In this document: in pieces, positions 10,816 through 21,326 of the stretch
Position numbering within the stretch: position 1 is the stretch's first letter
Layout of the letters: each line of letters starts with the position of its first letter
Assembly: GCF_027887165.1 (NCBI RefSeq)
Contig: NC_077229.1
Location: 205,406,253 to 205,470,252, forward strand
Length of the DNA stretch: 64,000 nt
Origin: Monodelphis domestica
Taxonomy: Eukaryota; Chordata; Mammalia; Didelphimorphia; Didelphidae
Reading direction: 5' to 3'
Made by a program: the position numbers and the translations under genes
The notes under the pieces: generated by a model
Told to the model about the DNA's origin: nothing
Database searches by the model: none
The model's input: only the letters and a program-made list of their open reading frames with translations

Positions 10816-13800
10816 TCAATTATACCACAGTGTATTAGTCTCTGTGTACAATGTTCTCCTGGTTCTGCTCCTCTCGCTCTGCATCACTTCCTGGAGGTTG
10901 TTCCAGTCTCCATGGAACTCCTCCACTTTATTATTCCTTGTAGCACAATAGTATTCCATCACCAACATATACCACAATTTGCTCAGCCATTCCCCAATTG
11001 ATGGGCATCCCCTCGTTTTCCAGTTTTCGGCCACCACAAAGAGCGCAGCTATGAATATTTTTGTACAAGTCTTTTTGTCCATTATCTCTTTGGGGTACAG
11101 ACCCAGCAGTGCTATGGCTGGATCAAAGGGTAGACATTCTTTTGTCGCCCTGTGGGCATAGTTCCAAATTGCCCTCCAGAATGGTTGGATCAGTTCACAA
11201 CTCCACCAGCAATGAATTAGTGTCCCCACTTTGCCACATCCCCTCCAGCATTCATTACTTTCCTTTGCTGTCATGTTGGCCAATCTACTAGGTGTGAGGT
11301 GATACCTCAGAGTTGTTTTGATGTGCATCTCTCTGATTATAAGAGATTTAGAATACTTTTTCATGTGCTTATTAATAGTTTTGATTTCTTTAACTAAAAA
11401 CTTCCTATTCATGTCCCTTGCCCATTTTTCAATTGGAAAATGGCTTGATTTTTTGTACAACTGGTTTAACTCTTTATAAATTTGAGTAATTTAACCTTTG
11501 TCAGAGGTTTCTATGAAGCTTTTTTCCCAATTTGTTGTTTCCCTTCTGATTTTAGTTACATTGGTTTTGTTTGTACAAAAGCTTTTTAATTTGATGTAGT
11601 CAAAATTATTTATTTTACATTTTGTGATTCTTTCTATGTCTTGCTTGGTTTTAAAGTCTTTCCCCTCCCAAAGGTCTGACATGTATACTATTCTGTGTTT
11701 ACCCAATTTACTTATGGTTTCCTTCTTTATGTTTAAGTCACTCACCCATTTTGAATTTATCTTGGTGTAGGGTGTGAGGTGTTGATCTATTCCTAATCTC
11801 TCCCATACTGTCTTCCAATTTTCCCAGCAGTTTTTATCGAATAGTGGATTTTTGTCCCAAAAGCTGGGATCTTTGGGTTTATTGTATACTGTCTTGCTGA
11901 GGTCATTTACCCCCAGTCTATTCCACTGATCTTCCTTTCTGTTTCTTAGCCAGTACCAAATTGTTTTGATGACTGCTGCTTTGTAATATAGTTTAAGGTC
12001 TGGGACTGCAAGGCCCCCATCATATGTTTTTTTTTTTCATTATTTCCCTGGATATCCTTGATCTTTTGTTATTTCAAATGAATTTTGTTATGGTTTTTTC
12101 TAAATCAGTAAAGAAATATTTTGGGAGTTCAATGGGTATGGCACTAAATAGATAAATAAGTTTGGGTAGGATGGTCATTTTTATTATATTGGCTCGTCCT
12201 ATCCACGAGCAGTTAATGTTTTTCCAATTGTTCAAGTCTAGTTTTAGTTGTGTGGAGAGTGTTTTGTAGTTGTGTTCATATAGTTCCTGTGTTTGTCTTG
12301 GGAGATAGATTCCTAGGTATTTTATTTTGTCTAAGGTGATTTTGAATGGGATTTCTCTTTCTAGTTTTTGCTGCTGAGCTGTGTTGGTTGAATCTCTAGG
12401 ATTCTTTAAGTAGACCATCATGTCATCTGCAAAGAGTGATAACTTGGTCTCCTCCTTGCCTATTTTGATGCCTTCAATTTCTTTTTCTTCTCTAATTGCT
12501 ACTGCTAGTGTTTCTAGTACAATGTCAAATAGTAGAGGTGATATTGGGCATCCTTGTTTCACTCCTGATCTTATTGGGAATGCATCTAGTTTATCCCCAT
12601 TGCAGATGATATTAGTTGATGGTTTTAGATATATACTGTTTATTATTTTTAGGAATGACCCTTCTATTCCTATGCTTTCTAGTGTTTTTAATAGGAATGG
12701 GTGTTGTATTTTATCAAATGCTTTTTCTGCGTCTATTGAGATAATCATGTGATTCTTGTTGGTTTGTTTGTTGATGTGGTCAATTATGTGGATGGTTTTC
12801 CTAATATTGAACCAGCCTTGCATCCCTGGTATAAATCCTACTTGATCATGGTGAATGATCTTTCCGATCACTTGTTGGAGTCTTTTTGCTAGTATCCTAT
12901 TTAAGATTTTTGCATCTATATTCATTAGGGAGATTGGTCTATAGTTTTCTTTCTCTGTTTTTGACCTGCCTGGTTTTGGAATCAGTACCATGTTTGTGTC
13001 GTAAAAGGAGTTTGGTAGAACTCCCTCTTTGCTTATTATGTCAAATAATTTGTATAGTATTGGGATTAACTGTTCTCTGAATGTTTGATAGAATTCACTG
13101 GTGAATCCATCAGGCCCTGGGGATTTTTTCTTAGGAAGTTCTTTGATGGCTTGTTGGATTTCATTTTCTGATATGGGATTATTTAAGAATTCTATTTCCT
13201 CTTCTGTTAGTCTAGGCAGTTTGTATTTTTGTATATATTCATCCATATCACCTAAATTGGTGTATTTATTGCCATATAATTGGGCAAAGTAATTTCTAAT
13301 GATTGCCTTAATCTTCATCAGAGGTTCAGTCCCCCTTTTCATCTTTGATGCTGTTAATTTGCTTTTCTTCCTTCCTTTTTTAAATTAGATTGACCAGTAC
13401 TTTGTCTATTTTGTTTGTTTTTTCAAAGTACCAGCTTCTTGTCTTATTTATTAAATCAATAGTTCTATCACTTTCGATTTTATTAATTTCTCCCTTAATT
13501 TTTAGGATTTCTAGTTTGGTTTTCTGCTGGGGCTTTTTAATTTGATTGCTTTTGAGTTTTTTTATTTGCATTTCCAATTGATTGATCTCTGCTCTCCCTA
13601 GTTTGTTGATATATGCACTCAGGGATATGAATTTACCTCTGATTACCACTTTGGCTGCATCCCAAAAGTTATGAAAGGATGTTTCGCCATTGTCATTTTC
13701 CTTGATAAAATTATTAATTGTTTCTATGATTCTTCTCTAACTAAATGATTTTGGAGTATCATATTGTTTAATTTCCAATTAGTTTTTGATTTGGTTTTCC

Positions 13801-14520
13801 ATGTACCTTTACTGATCATTATTTTTATTGCCTTGTGATCTGAGAAGGCTGCATTTATTATTTCTGCTTTTCTGGATTTGTGTGCTATGTTTCTGTGACC
13901 TAATGTATGGTCAATTTTTGTGAATGTTCCATGTGGTGCTGAGAAGAAGGTGTATTCCTTTTTATCCCTATTTATTTTTCTCCATATGTCTGTTAATTCT
14001 AATTTTTCTAAGATTTCATTCACTTCTTTCACCTCTTTCTTATTTATTTTTTGGTTTGATTTATCTAAATTTGATAATGGTTGGTTTAAGTCTCCCACTA
14101 GTATGGTTTTACTGTCTATTTCTTCCTTCAATTCTCCTAGTTTCTCCATTAGAAATTTGGGTGCTATATTATTTGGTGCATACATGTTGATTAGTGATAT
14201 TTCCTCATTATCTAAAGTCCCTTTTAACAAAATATAATTACCTTACCTATCTCTTTTGATAAGGTTATTTTTGCTTTGGCTTTATCAGATATCATGATTA
14301 CCACTCCTGCCTTCTTTCTGTCAGTTGAGGCCCAGAAGGTCTTATTCCATCCTTTAATTCTGACCTTGTGGGTGTCAACCCGCCTCATGTGTGTTTCTTG
14401 AAGACAACATATGGTAGGGTTTTGGATTCTAATCCATTCTGCTATTCATCTACGTTTTATGGGTGAGTTCATCCCATTCACGTTCAAAGTTATGACTGTC
14501 ATTTGTGGATTCCCTGGCAT
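10816..14520 (-). pseudogene. L1-B ORF2 pseudogene (endonuclease/reverse transcriptase)
   Basis: It is collinear with ORF2 of L1-A but split by frameshifts and stops into frames at 13724-14230 (endonuclease part, with '[12 protein letters not shown]' and 'FSDHKAIKI'), 13380-13649, 12074-13342 (reverse transcriptase, with '[13 protein letters not shown]' and 'FADDMMVYL'), 11491-11745 and 10816-11460 (C-terminal '[18 protein letters not shown]'). Against L1-A it lacks 30 codons between 'NPRDST' and 'NTAQQQ', removed in frame. The initiator equivalent is near 14520. It cannot encode a full enzyme, but the large open blocks show that the copy is not ancient. Confidence 0.93.
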
Positions 14521-15028
14521 TTTGATATCCTTCCCTAATTCTAACCTTTTCTTCTTTGGTTCTAACTTTTAGTCCAGTGATTTACTTTAAATTGGTCCCA
14601 CTATTCCCCTCCCTTTTTGTTCCCTCCCCTTCCCCCCTCTCTTTCCCTCCCCTTTTGTTTTCCCTCCACCCTCCCCACCTTGGTTTTCCCTCTCCCTACA
14701 CTTGTTGGGTAAGATAGAATTCAAGATCCCAATCTTGGATCTGGATGTTTTTCCCTCTCAGAGTTGATTTCCCTGAGAGTAAGGTTTAAGTAAAAATTCT
14801 CTTCCTCACCTTCTTATAGGAGTTTTCTTCCCCTCCCCTTCCCATGTGAATCTTTGTGTGAGAACGATTATTCTATTTGGTCTTTCTTTTCCCCCTATTT
14901 ACACATTACATTTTCCCCACATGTTAGTATACATATATTGATATAAATGTAGTCCTTATAGAAGAGAGTTTGAGTAAAAGAAGAAGATAACATTTTTCTC
15001 TTTTTCCCTTTCCTTCATATTTACCTTT

Positions 15029-15690
15029 TCAGGTATTCCATGCTCTTTGATTTTCGATATTGAACTTTCCACAGAGCTCTGGACTTTTCATTGCAAAAAG
15101 TTGGAAATCTCCTATTTTGTTGAATGCCCATACTTTCCCTTGGAAGTATATAGTCAGTTTTGCTGGATAGCTGGTTCTTGGTTGAATACCCAGCTCTCTT
15201 GCCTTTCTGAAGATCATGTTCCATGCCTTACGATCATTTAGAGTAGAACTTGCAAGGTCTTGTGTGACCCTGATTGGCATTCCTTTATATCTAAATTATC
15301 TTTTTCTGGCTTCTTGTAGGATTTTTTCTTTTGTTTGAGAGTTTTGGAATTTGGCAATTACATTCCTGGGAGTTGTCTTTTGGGGGTTTAGTGTAGAGAG
15401 TGTTCTGTGAGCTCTGTCAGTGGCTGAATTGCCCCCTTGTTCTAGAATCTCTGGGCAATTTTCTTTGATTATCTCTTGTATTACGATGTCGAGTTTGCTG
15501 TTTATTTCTGGCTCTTCTGGAAGTCCAATTATTCTTAAATTATCTCTTCTCCCTCTATTTTCCAAATCTGTCACTTTGTCAGTGAGATATTTTATGTTCG
15601 CTTCTAATTTCTTGGTGTTTTGGCTTTGCTTTATTAGTTCTTGCTTTAAAGCCTGGTTTTCTTTTACAGTTTGGTCAAACTGGTTTTGGG
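15029..15690 (-). pseudogene. L1-B ORF1 pseudogene, N-terminal half missing
   Basis: Frames at 15296-15574 ('MTDLENRGRRDNLRIIGLPE') and 15029-15280 ('IRVTQDL', 'DRKAWNMIFRKARELGIQP') match the RRM and C-terminal domain of L1 ORF1p, with a frameshift between them. Upstream the homology stops at about 15690, in the coiled coil, and runs straight into 5'UTR sequence. The N-terminal 100 or more residues are therefore absent. Confidence 0.88.
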
Positions 15691-16421
15691 GCCGCGGCTT
15701 CCCGGAGCTCCCAGGGCTCCTAATGAGATTAGCTTTCCCTGGGTTGAATTTAGTATGCCTTGAGGCAGGGACTTTTTTCGTGAGACTCCGATGGAAGGAT
15801 CCAGCCAGGAGATTACAAGCTCCCCGGTCTCTCCATTTCCCTGCTGTCTGGGTGCCCCCTCGACTGGGTTAGGTTGTTTTCAGAATGTGGCCTTCAGAAT
15901 AGCAGGCTCCCGAGGCCCTTTTGCCAGCCCTGAGGGTTGCTGGTATTCCAGAGGACCCTGCTCTCTGAGGGGGAGGGGCCACGGCTTCCTGGAGCTCCGA
16001 GGGCTCCTCCCAGGGGATTACGAGCTCCCCCATCTCTCTCTGTTTTCCTGCTGTCTGGATGCCCCCTCGACTGGGTCAGGTTGTTTTCAGGATGTGTCCT
16101 TCAGAATAGCAGGCCATGGGGCTCTGAGGTTGCCTCTGCTGCCTCAGACTCAGACTCGGCGCTCTGGGTTGGGGGGGGATGGGTCCTAGGACCTTCTTTC
16201 TGCCTACCCCTTAGGTCCGAGTGGTCTCGGGTTCTGGCTTTTGCGGGGGGGGCCGTACCTTTTTATCCAGGTCCAGGTCCAGGAGGAGGACTCCCGGGGT
16301 CTATGCTGTTGATCGTTTTGAATTTTGGTGCCCTAGGAGCATTTGATTTGAGATCGGTAAGGAAGGGTTTCAGGAGATCTGGACTTTAGCTTTCTCTAAG
16401 CCGCCATCTTGACCAGAAGTC
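15691..16421 (-). promoter_or_regulatory. L1-B 5'UTR (internal promoter region)
   Basis: GC-rich sequence between the ORF1 remnant and the 5' terminus. Near the start (+12 to +22) the minus strand reads aagatggcggc (16400-16410), a good YY1-type site like the one at the start of human L1. The rest does not resemble the 5'UTR of L1-A/C or L1-E. Promoter function is inferred from position. Confidence 0.7.
15805..16114 (-). repeat. Partial tandem duplication in the L1-B 5'UTR
   Basis: About 103 bp at 15805-15907 recurs at 16010-16114 (offset about 206). Both hold ccagg(a/g)gattac(a/g)agctcccc, ctgctgtctgg(g/a)tgcccc, cgactgggt(t/c)aggttgtttt and tcagaatagcaggc. A second shared block, gcc(g/a)cggcttcc(c/t)ggagctcc, lies upstream at 15691 and 15978. 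Confidence 0.85.
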
Positions 16422-16430
16422 TAATCATTT

Positions 16431-16476
<46 letters not shown>

Positions 16477-16481
16477 ATTAT

Positions 16482-16487
16482 TTTATT
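16482..16487 (-). terminator. L1-A polyadenylation signal
   Basis: AATAAA on the minus strand about 10 nt before the poly(A) tail. The same position is kept in L1-C, L1-B and L1-D. Confidence 0.8.
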
Positions 16488-16543
16488 TGGTCGTTTTCAT
16501 ACATTATTCACTGGAAACAAAGATCGTTTGCTTTTCCTCCCCT

Positions 16544-16563
16544 CCCCCCCCCCCCCCCCCCCC
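16544..16563 (-). other. G-run of 20 in the L1-A 3'UTR
   Basis: Twenty consecutive C on the + strand, so G20 in the L1 sense strand, preceded by further G runs. L1-C has 10 at the same place (53277-53286). A G-rich polypurine tract in the 3'UTR is a general feature of mammalian L1s. The run length may also carry assembly error. Confidence 0.75.
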
Positions 16564-16833
16564 GCCTTTCCCTCTCCCATATCCGACGCATGATTCCACT
16601 GGTTATCACATGTGTTCTTGACTCGAACCCATTTCCCTGTTGTTGGAGTTTGCATTATAGTGTTCATTTAGAGTCTCTCCTCAGTCTTATCTCCTCCAAC
16701 CCTGTGGTCAAGCAGTTGCTTTTCAGCGGTGTTTTAACTCCCACAGTTTATCCTCTGCTTGTGGGTAGTATTTTTTTTTTAGATCCCTGCAGATTGTTCA
16801 GGGAAATTGCATTGATACTTATGGAGAAGTCCA

Positions 16834-19800
16834 TCACCTTCGATTGTACCACAATGTATCAGTCTCTGTGTATAATGTTTTCCTGGTTCTGCTCCTTTCG
16901 CTCTGCATCACTTCCTGGAGGTTGTTCCAGTTCACATGGAATTCCTCCACTTTATTATTCCTTTTAGCACAATAGTATTCCATCACCAACATATACCACA
17001 ATTTGTTCAGCCATTCCCCAATTGAAGGGCATCCCCTCATTTTCCAATTTTTGGCCACCACAAAGAGCGCAGCTATGAATATTTTTGTACAAGTCTTTTT
17101 GTCCATTATCTCTTTGGGGTACAAGCCCAGCAGTGCTATGGCTGGATCAAAGGGCAGACAGTCTTTTATCGCCCTTTGGGCATAGTTCCAAATTGCCCTC
17201 CAGAATGGTTGGATCAATTCACAACTCCACCAGCAATGAATTAATGTCCCCACTTTGCCACATCCCCTCCAGCATTCATTACTTTGCATAGCTGTCATGT
17301 TAGCCAATCTGCTAGGTGTGAGATGATACCTCAGAGTTGTTTTGATTTGCATCTCTCTGATTATAAGAGATGTAGAGCACTTTTTCATGTGCTTATTAAT
17401 AGTTTTGATTTCTTTGGCTGAGAATTGCCTGTTCATGTCCCTTGCCCATTTGTCAATTGGAGAATGGCTTGATTTTTTGTACAATTGATTTAGTTCTTTA
17501 TAAATTTTAGTAATTAAACCCTTGTCAGAGGTTTTTATGAAGATTGTTTCCCAATTTGTTGCTACCCTTCTGATTTTGGTTACATTGGTTTTGTTTGTAC
17601 AAAAACTTTTTAATTTGATGTAATCCAGATTATTTATTTTGCATTTTGTAATTCTTTCTAATTCTTGCTTGGTTTTGAAGTATTTCCCTTCCCAAAGGTC
17701 TGACATGTATACTATTCTGTGTTCGCCTAATTTTCTTATAGTTTCCTTCTTTATGTTCAAGTCATTCATCCATTTTGAATTTATCTTGGTGTAGGGTGTG
17801 AGGTGTTGATCTAAGCCTAATCTTTCCCACACTGTCCTCCAATTTTCCCAACAGTTTTTATGAAATAGTGGATTTTTGTCCCAAAAGCTGGGATCTTTGG
17901 GTTTGTCATATACTGTCTTGCTGAGGTTGCTTGCCCCCAGTCTATTCCACTGATCCTCCTTTCTGTCTCTTAGCCAGTACCAAATTGTTTTGATGACCGC
18001 TGCTTTATAATATAGTCTGAGATCTGGGACTGCAAGACCCCCTTCCTTTGTATTTTTTTTCATTAATTCCCTGGGTATCCTTGATCTTTTGTTCTTCCAA
18101 ATGAACTTTGTTATGTTTTTTTCTAAATCAGTAAAAAAAATTTTTGGGAGTTCCATGGGTATGGCACTAAATAGATAGATGAGTTTGGGTAGGATGGTCA
18201 TTTTTATTATATTGGCTCGTCCTACCCATGAGCAGTTAATGTTCTTCCAATTGTTCAAGTCTAGTTTTAGTTGTGTGGAAAGTGTTTTGTAGTTGTGTTC
18301 ATATAGATCCTGTGTTTGTCTCGGGAGATAGATTCCTAAGTATTTTATTTTGTCTTGGGTAATTTTGAATGGGATTTCTCTTTCTAGTTCTTGCTGCTGA
18401 GCTGTGTTGGAATTATATAGAAATGCTGATGACTTATGTGGGTTTATTTTGTATCCTGCAACTTTGCTAAAGTTGTTGATTATTTCAATTAGCTTTTTGG
18501 TTGAATCTCTAGGATTCTTTAAGTAGACCATCATGTCATCTGCAAAGAGTGATAATTTGGTCTCCTCCTTGCCTATTTTGATGCCTTCAATTTCTTTTTC
18601 TTCTCTAATTGCTACTGCTAGTGTTTCTAATACAATGTCAAATAATAGAGGTGATAATGGGCATCCTTGTTTCACTCCTGATCTTAATGGGAATGGATTA
18701 AGTTTATCCCCATTGCAGATGATATTAGCTGATGGTTTTAGATATATACTGTTTATTATTTTTAGGAATGACCCTTCTATTCCTATGCTTTCTAGTGTTT
18801 TTAGTAGGAATGGGTGTTGTATTTTATCAAAGGCTTTTTCTGCATCTATTGAGATAATCATGTGATTCTTGTTGGTTTGCTTGTTGATGTGGTCAATTAT
18901 GTGGATAGTTTTCCTAATGTTGAACCAGCCCTGCATCCCTGGTATGAATCCTACTTGATCATGGTGGATGACCCTTCTAATCACTTGCTGGAGTCTTTTT
19001 GCTAGTATCCTATTTAAGATTTTTGCATCTATATTCATTAGGGAGATTGGCCTATAGTTTTCTTTCTCTGTTTTTGGCCTGCCTGGCTTTGGAATTAGTA
19101 CCATGCTTGTGTCATAAAAGGAGTTTGGTAGAACTCCCTCTTTGCTTATTATGTCGAATAGTTTGTATAATATTGGGGTTAACTGTTCTCTGAATGTTTG
19201 ATAGAATTCACTGGTGAATCCATCAGGCCCTGGGGATTTTTTCTTAGGCAGTTCTTTGATGGCTTGATGGATTTCAATTTCTGATATGGGATTATTTAAG
19301 AAAACTATTTCTTCTTCTGTTAGTCTAGGCAATTTATATTTTTGTAAATATTCATCCATATCACCTAGATTGGTAAATTTATTGCCATATAGTTGGGCAA
19401 AGTAGTTTTTAATGATTGCCTTAATTTCCTCTTCATTTGAGGTGAGATCCCCCTTTTCATCCTTGATGCTATTAATTTGCCTTTCTTCTTTCCTTTTTTT
19501 AATTAAATTAACCAGTACTTTGTCTATTTTGTCTGTTTTTTCAAAGTACCAGCTTCTAGTCTTGTTTATTAGCTCAATAGTTCTGTCACTTTCTATTTTA
19601 TTAATTTCTCCCTTAATTTTTAGGATCTCTAGTATGGTTTTCTTCTGGGGGTTTTTAATTTGTTCATTCTCAAGTTTTTTGATTTGCATTTCCAATTCCT
19701 TGGTCTCTGTCCTCCCTAATTTGTTAATATATGCACTCAGGGATATGAATTTTCCTCTAAGTACTGCCTTGGCTGCATCCCATAAGGTTTGAAAGGATGT

Positions 19801-20640
19801 TTCGCCGTTGTCATTTTCTTCAACGAAATTGTTAATTGTTTCTATGATTTCTTCTCTAACTATCCGATTTTGGAGTATCATGTTATTTAATTTCCAATTA
19901 ATTTTTGATTTGGGTCTCCATGTACCCTTGCCGATCAATATTTTAATTGCCTTGTGATCTGAAAAGGCTGCAGTTAATATTTCTGCTTTTCTGCATTTAA
20001 GTGCCATGTTTCCATGACCTAGTGTATGATCTATTTTTGTGAATGTGCCATGTGGTGCTGAAAAGAAGGTGTATTCTTTTTTGTCCCTATTTATTTTTCT
20101 CCATATGTCTATTAATTCTAATTTTTCTAAGATTTCATTCACCTCTTTTACCTCTTTCTTATTTATTTTTTGATTTGATTTATCTAAATTTGATAGTGGT
20201 TGGTTCAAGTCTCCCACTAATATGGTTTTACTGTCTATTTCCTCCTTCAATTCTCCTAGTTTCTCTATTAAAAATTTGGATGCTATACCATTTGGTGCAT
20301 ACATGTTGATTAGTGATATTTCCTCATTGTCTATACTTCCTTTTAGCAGAATATATTTACCTTCCCTGTCCCTTTTGATCAGGTCTATTTGTACTTTGGC
20401 TTTGTCAGATATCATGATTGCAACTCCTGCCTTCTTTCTATCGGTTGAGGCCCAAAAGGTCTTACTCCAACCTTTAATTCTAACCTTGTGAGTGTCAACC
20501 CGTCTCATATGTGTTTCTTGAAGACAACATATGGTAGGGTTTTGTGTTCTAATCCAATCTGCTATTTGTCTGCGTTTTATGGGTGAGTTCATCCCATTCA
20601 CGTTCAAAGTTATGATTGTTATTTGTGGATTCGCTGGCAT
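16834..20640 (-). CDS. L1-A ORF2 protein: endonuclease and reverse transcriptase
   Basis: A complete 1268-residue frame, close to the 1275 of human ORF2p. It nicks target DNA and reverse-transcribes L1 RNA at the nick. Apurinic-endonuclease-like domain, about residues 1-235: N13, E42 in 'LQETH', Y114, D144/N146 in 'GDLNQP', D204 and 'SDH' 227-229 all match the human active-site set one position earlier. The reverse transcriptase has 'SIDAEKAFD' (D599), '[13 protein letters not shown]' and 'FADD' (699-702). The C-terminus has a CX3CX7HX4C motif, C1123 to C1140. The start ATG has A at -3 and opens with '[16 protein letters not shown]', the usual ORF2 N-terminus. Compared with the other copies it has private changes at R210G, Y422F, N455I and Q458H, none at a catalytic position. 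About 19 residues differ from L1-C by eye. Activity is inferred, not shown. Confidence 0.96.
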   Translation of the reverse strand: MPANPQITIITLNVNGMNSPIKRRQIADWIRTQNPTICCLQETHMRRVDTHKVRIKGWSKTFWASTDRKKAGVAIMISDKAKVQIDLIKRDREGKYILLKGSIDNEEISLINMYAPNGIASKFLIEKLGELKEEIDSKTILVGDLNQPLSNLDKSNQKINKKEVKEVNEILEKLELIDIWRKINRDKKEYTFFSAPHGTFTKIDHTLGHGNMALKCRKAEILTAAFSDHKAIKILIGKGTWRPKSKINWKLNNMILQNRIVREEIIETINNFVEENDNGETSFQTLWDAAKAVLRGKFISLSAYINKLGRTETKELEMQIKKLENEQIKNPQKKTILEILKIKGEINKIESDRTIELINKTRSWYFEKTDKIDKVLVNLIKKRKEERQINSIKDEKGDLTSNEEEIKAIIKNYFAQLYGNKFTNLGDMDEYLQKYKLPRLTEEEIVFLNNPISEIEIHQAIKELPKKKSPGPDGFTSEFYQTFREQLTPILYKLFDIISKEGVLPNSFYDTSMVLIPKPGRPKTEKENYRPISLMNIDAKILNRILAKRLQQVIRRVIHHDQVGFIPGMQGWFNIRKTIHIIDHINKQTNKNHMIISIDAEKAFDKIQHPFLLKTLESIGIEGSFLKIINSIYLKPSANIICNGDKLNPFPLRSGVKQGCPLSPLLFDIVLETLAVAIREEKEIEGIKIGKEETKLSLFADDMMVYLKNPRDSTKKLIEIINNFSKVAGYKINPHKSSAFLYNSNTAQQQELEREIPFKITQDKIKYLGIYLPRQTQDLYEHNYKTLSTQLKLDLNNWKNINCSWVGRANIIKMTILPKLIYLFSAIPMELPKIFFTDLEKNITKFIWKNKRSRIPRELMKKNTKEGGLAVPDLRLYYKAAVIKTIWYWLRDRKEDQWNRLGASNLSKTVYDKPKDPSFWDKNPLFHKNCWENWRTVWERLGLDQHLTPYTKINSKWMNDLNIKKETIRKLGEHRIVYMSDLWEGKYFKTKQELERITKCKINNLDYIKLKSFCTNKTNVTKIRRVATNWETIFIKTSDKGLITKIYKELNQLYKKSSHSPIDKWARDMNRQFSAKEIKTINKHMKKCSTSLIIREMQIKTTLRYHLTPSRLANMTAMQSNECWRGCGKVGTLIHCWWSCELIQPFWRAIWNYAQRAIKDCLPFDPAIALLGLYPKEIMDKKTCTKIFIAALFVVAKNWKMRGCPSIGEWLNKLWYMLVMEYYCAKRNNKVEEFHVNWNNLQEVMQSERSRTRKTLYTETDTLWYNRR

Positions 20641-21326
20641 TTTGATGTCTTCCCCTAGTTCTGACCTTTCTTCTTTAGCTTTCTCCTTTTGAACCAGTGA
20701 TTTACTTTAGGTCAGTCCCCCTAGTCCCCTCCCTTGAGATGCTTCCCTTTCTAGCCCCTCCCTTTTTATGCTCCCTTCCCCTCCCCCCTCTCCTTCCCTC
20801 CCTTTTTGTACTCCCTCCCCCCTCCCCCTCCTTAATTTTCCTTTCTTTCTTGCCCTAATGGATAAGATAGAATTCAGGATCCCACTGGATCTAGATGTTC
20901 TTCCCTCTCAGATTTGATTTCACTGAGAGTAAGGTTTAAGTACTTCCACTTCACGCTCTCTTCCTCTCCTTCTCATATGAGAGTTCTTCCCCTCCCCTTC
21001 CCATGTGTATCTTTATATGGGAAAGTTTATTCTATTGATTCCCCCCCTATTTCTTGAAGTTAATCTTAGTATTATCACGGTTCCCCCCTCCCTTTTCCTT
21101 TTTTTGCCCCAACTTTCCCCAAATCTTCTTGATTCCCCAATCTTTCCCTATGCATGTTTCTTCTAACTACTCTTATGATGATACAATTTATGAGAGTTAC
21201 ACAAAACATTTTCCCCACATATTAATATATATAATTAGATGTAAATGTAGTCCTTATAGAAGAGAGTTTGACTTAAAGAGAAAGATAAGATTTATCTCCT
21301 TTTCCCTTTCTTTCATATTTACCTTT
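20641..21326 (-). other. L1-A ORF1-ORF2 spacer, 686 nt
   Basis: Between the ORF1 stop and the ORF2 ATG there is no long sense frame. The sense strand is purine-rich with many G runs (C/T-rich on + at about 20715-20840). The spacer is about ten times the length of the human one. L1-C has the same spacer of 687 nt. Confidence 0.85.

Larger units (their letters stand above)
10459..16431 (-). mobile_element. L1-B: older, disrupted L1 with 5'UTR
   Basis: The element is on the minus strand with poly(A)/AATAAA at the left (T run 10470-10476; signal at 10486-10491) and the 5' terminus at 16421. Target duplication taatcatttg lies at 10459-10468 and 16422-16431. ORF2 and ORF1 are both broken. Its 5'UTR is unrelated to that of L1-A and L1-C. 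The right target copy is directly followed by the poly(A) tail of L1-A, so the two elements form a head-to-tail pair. Confidence 0.92.

Noticed and set aside
15420..16389. Plus-strand open frames of 130-150 residues in the L1-B 5'UTR
   Set aside because: GC-rich, low stop-codon density sequence with internal duplication explains them. They are antisense to the element and match no family I know.
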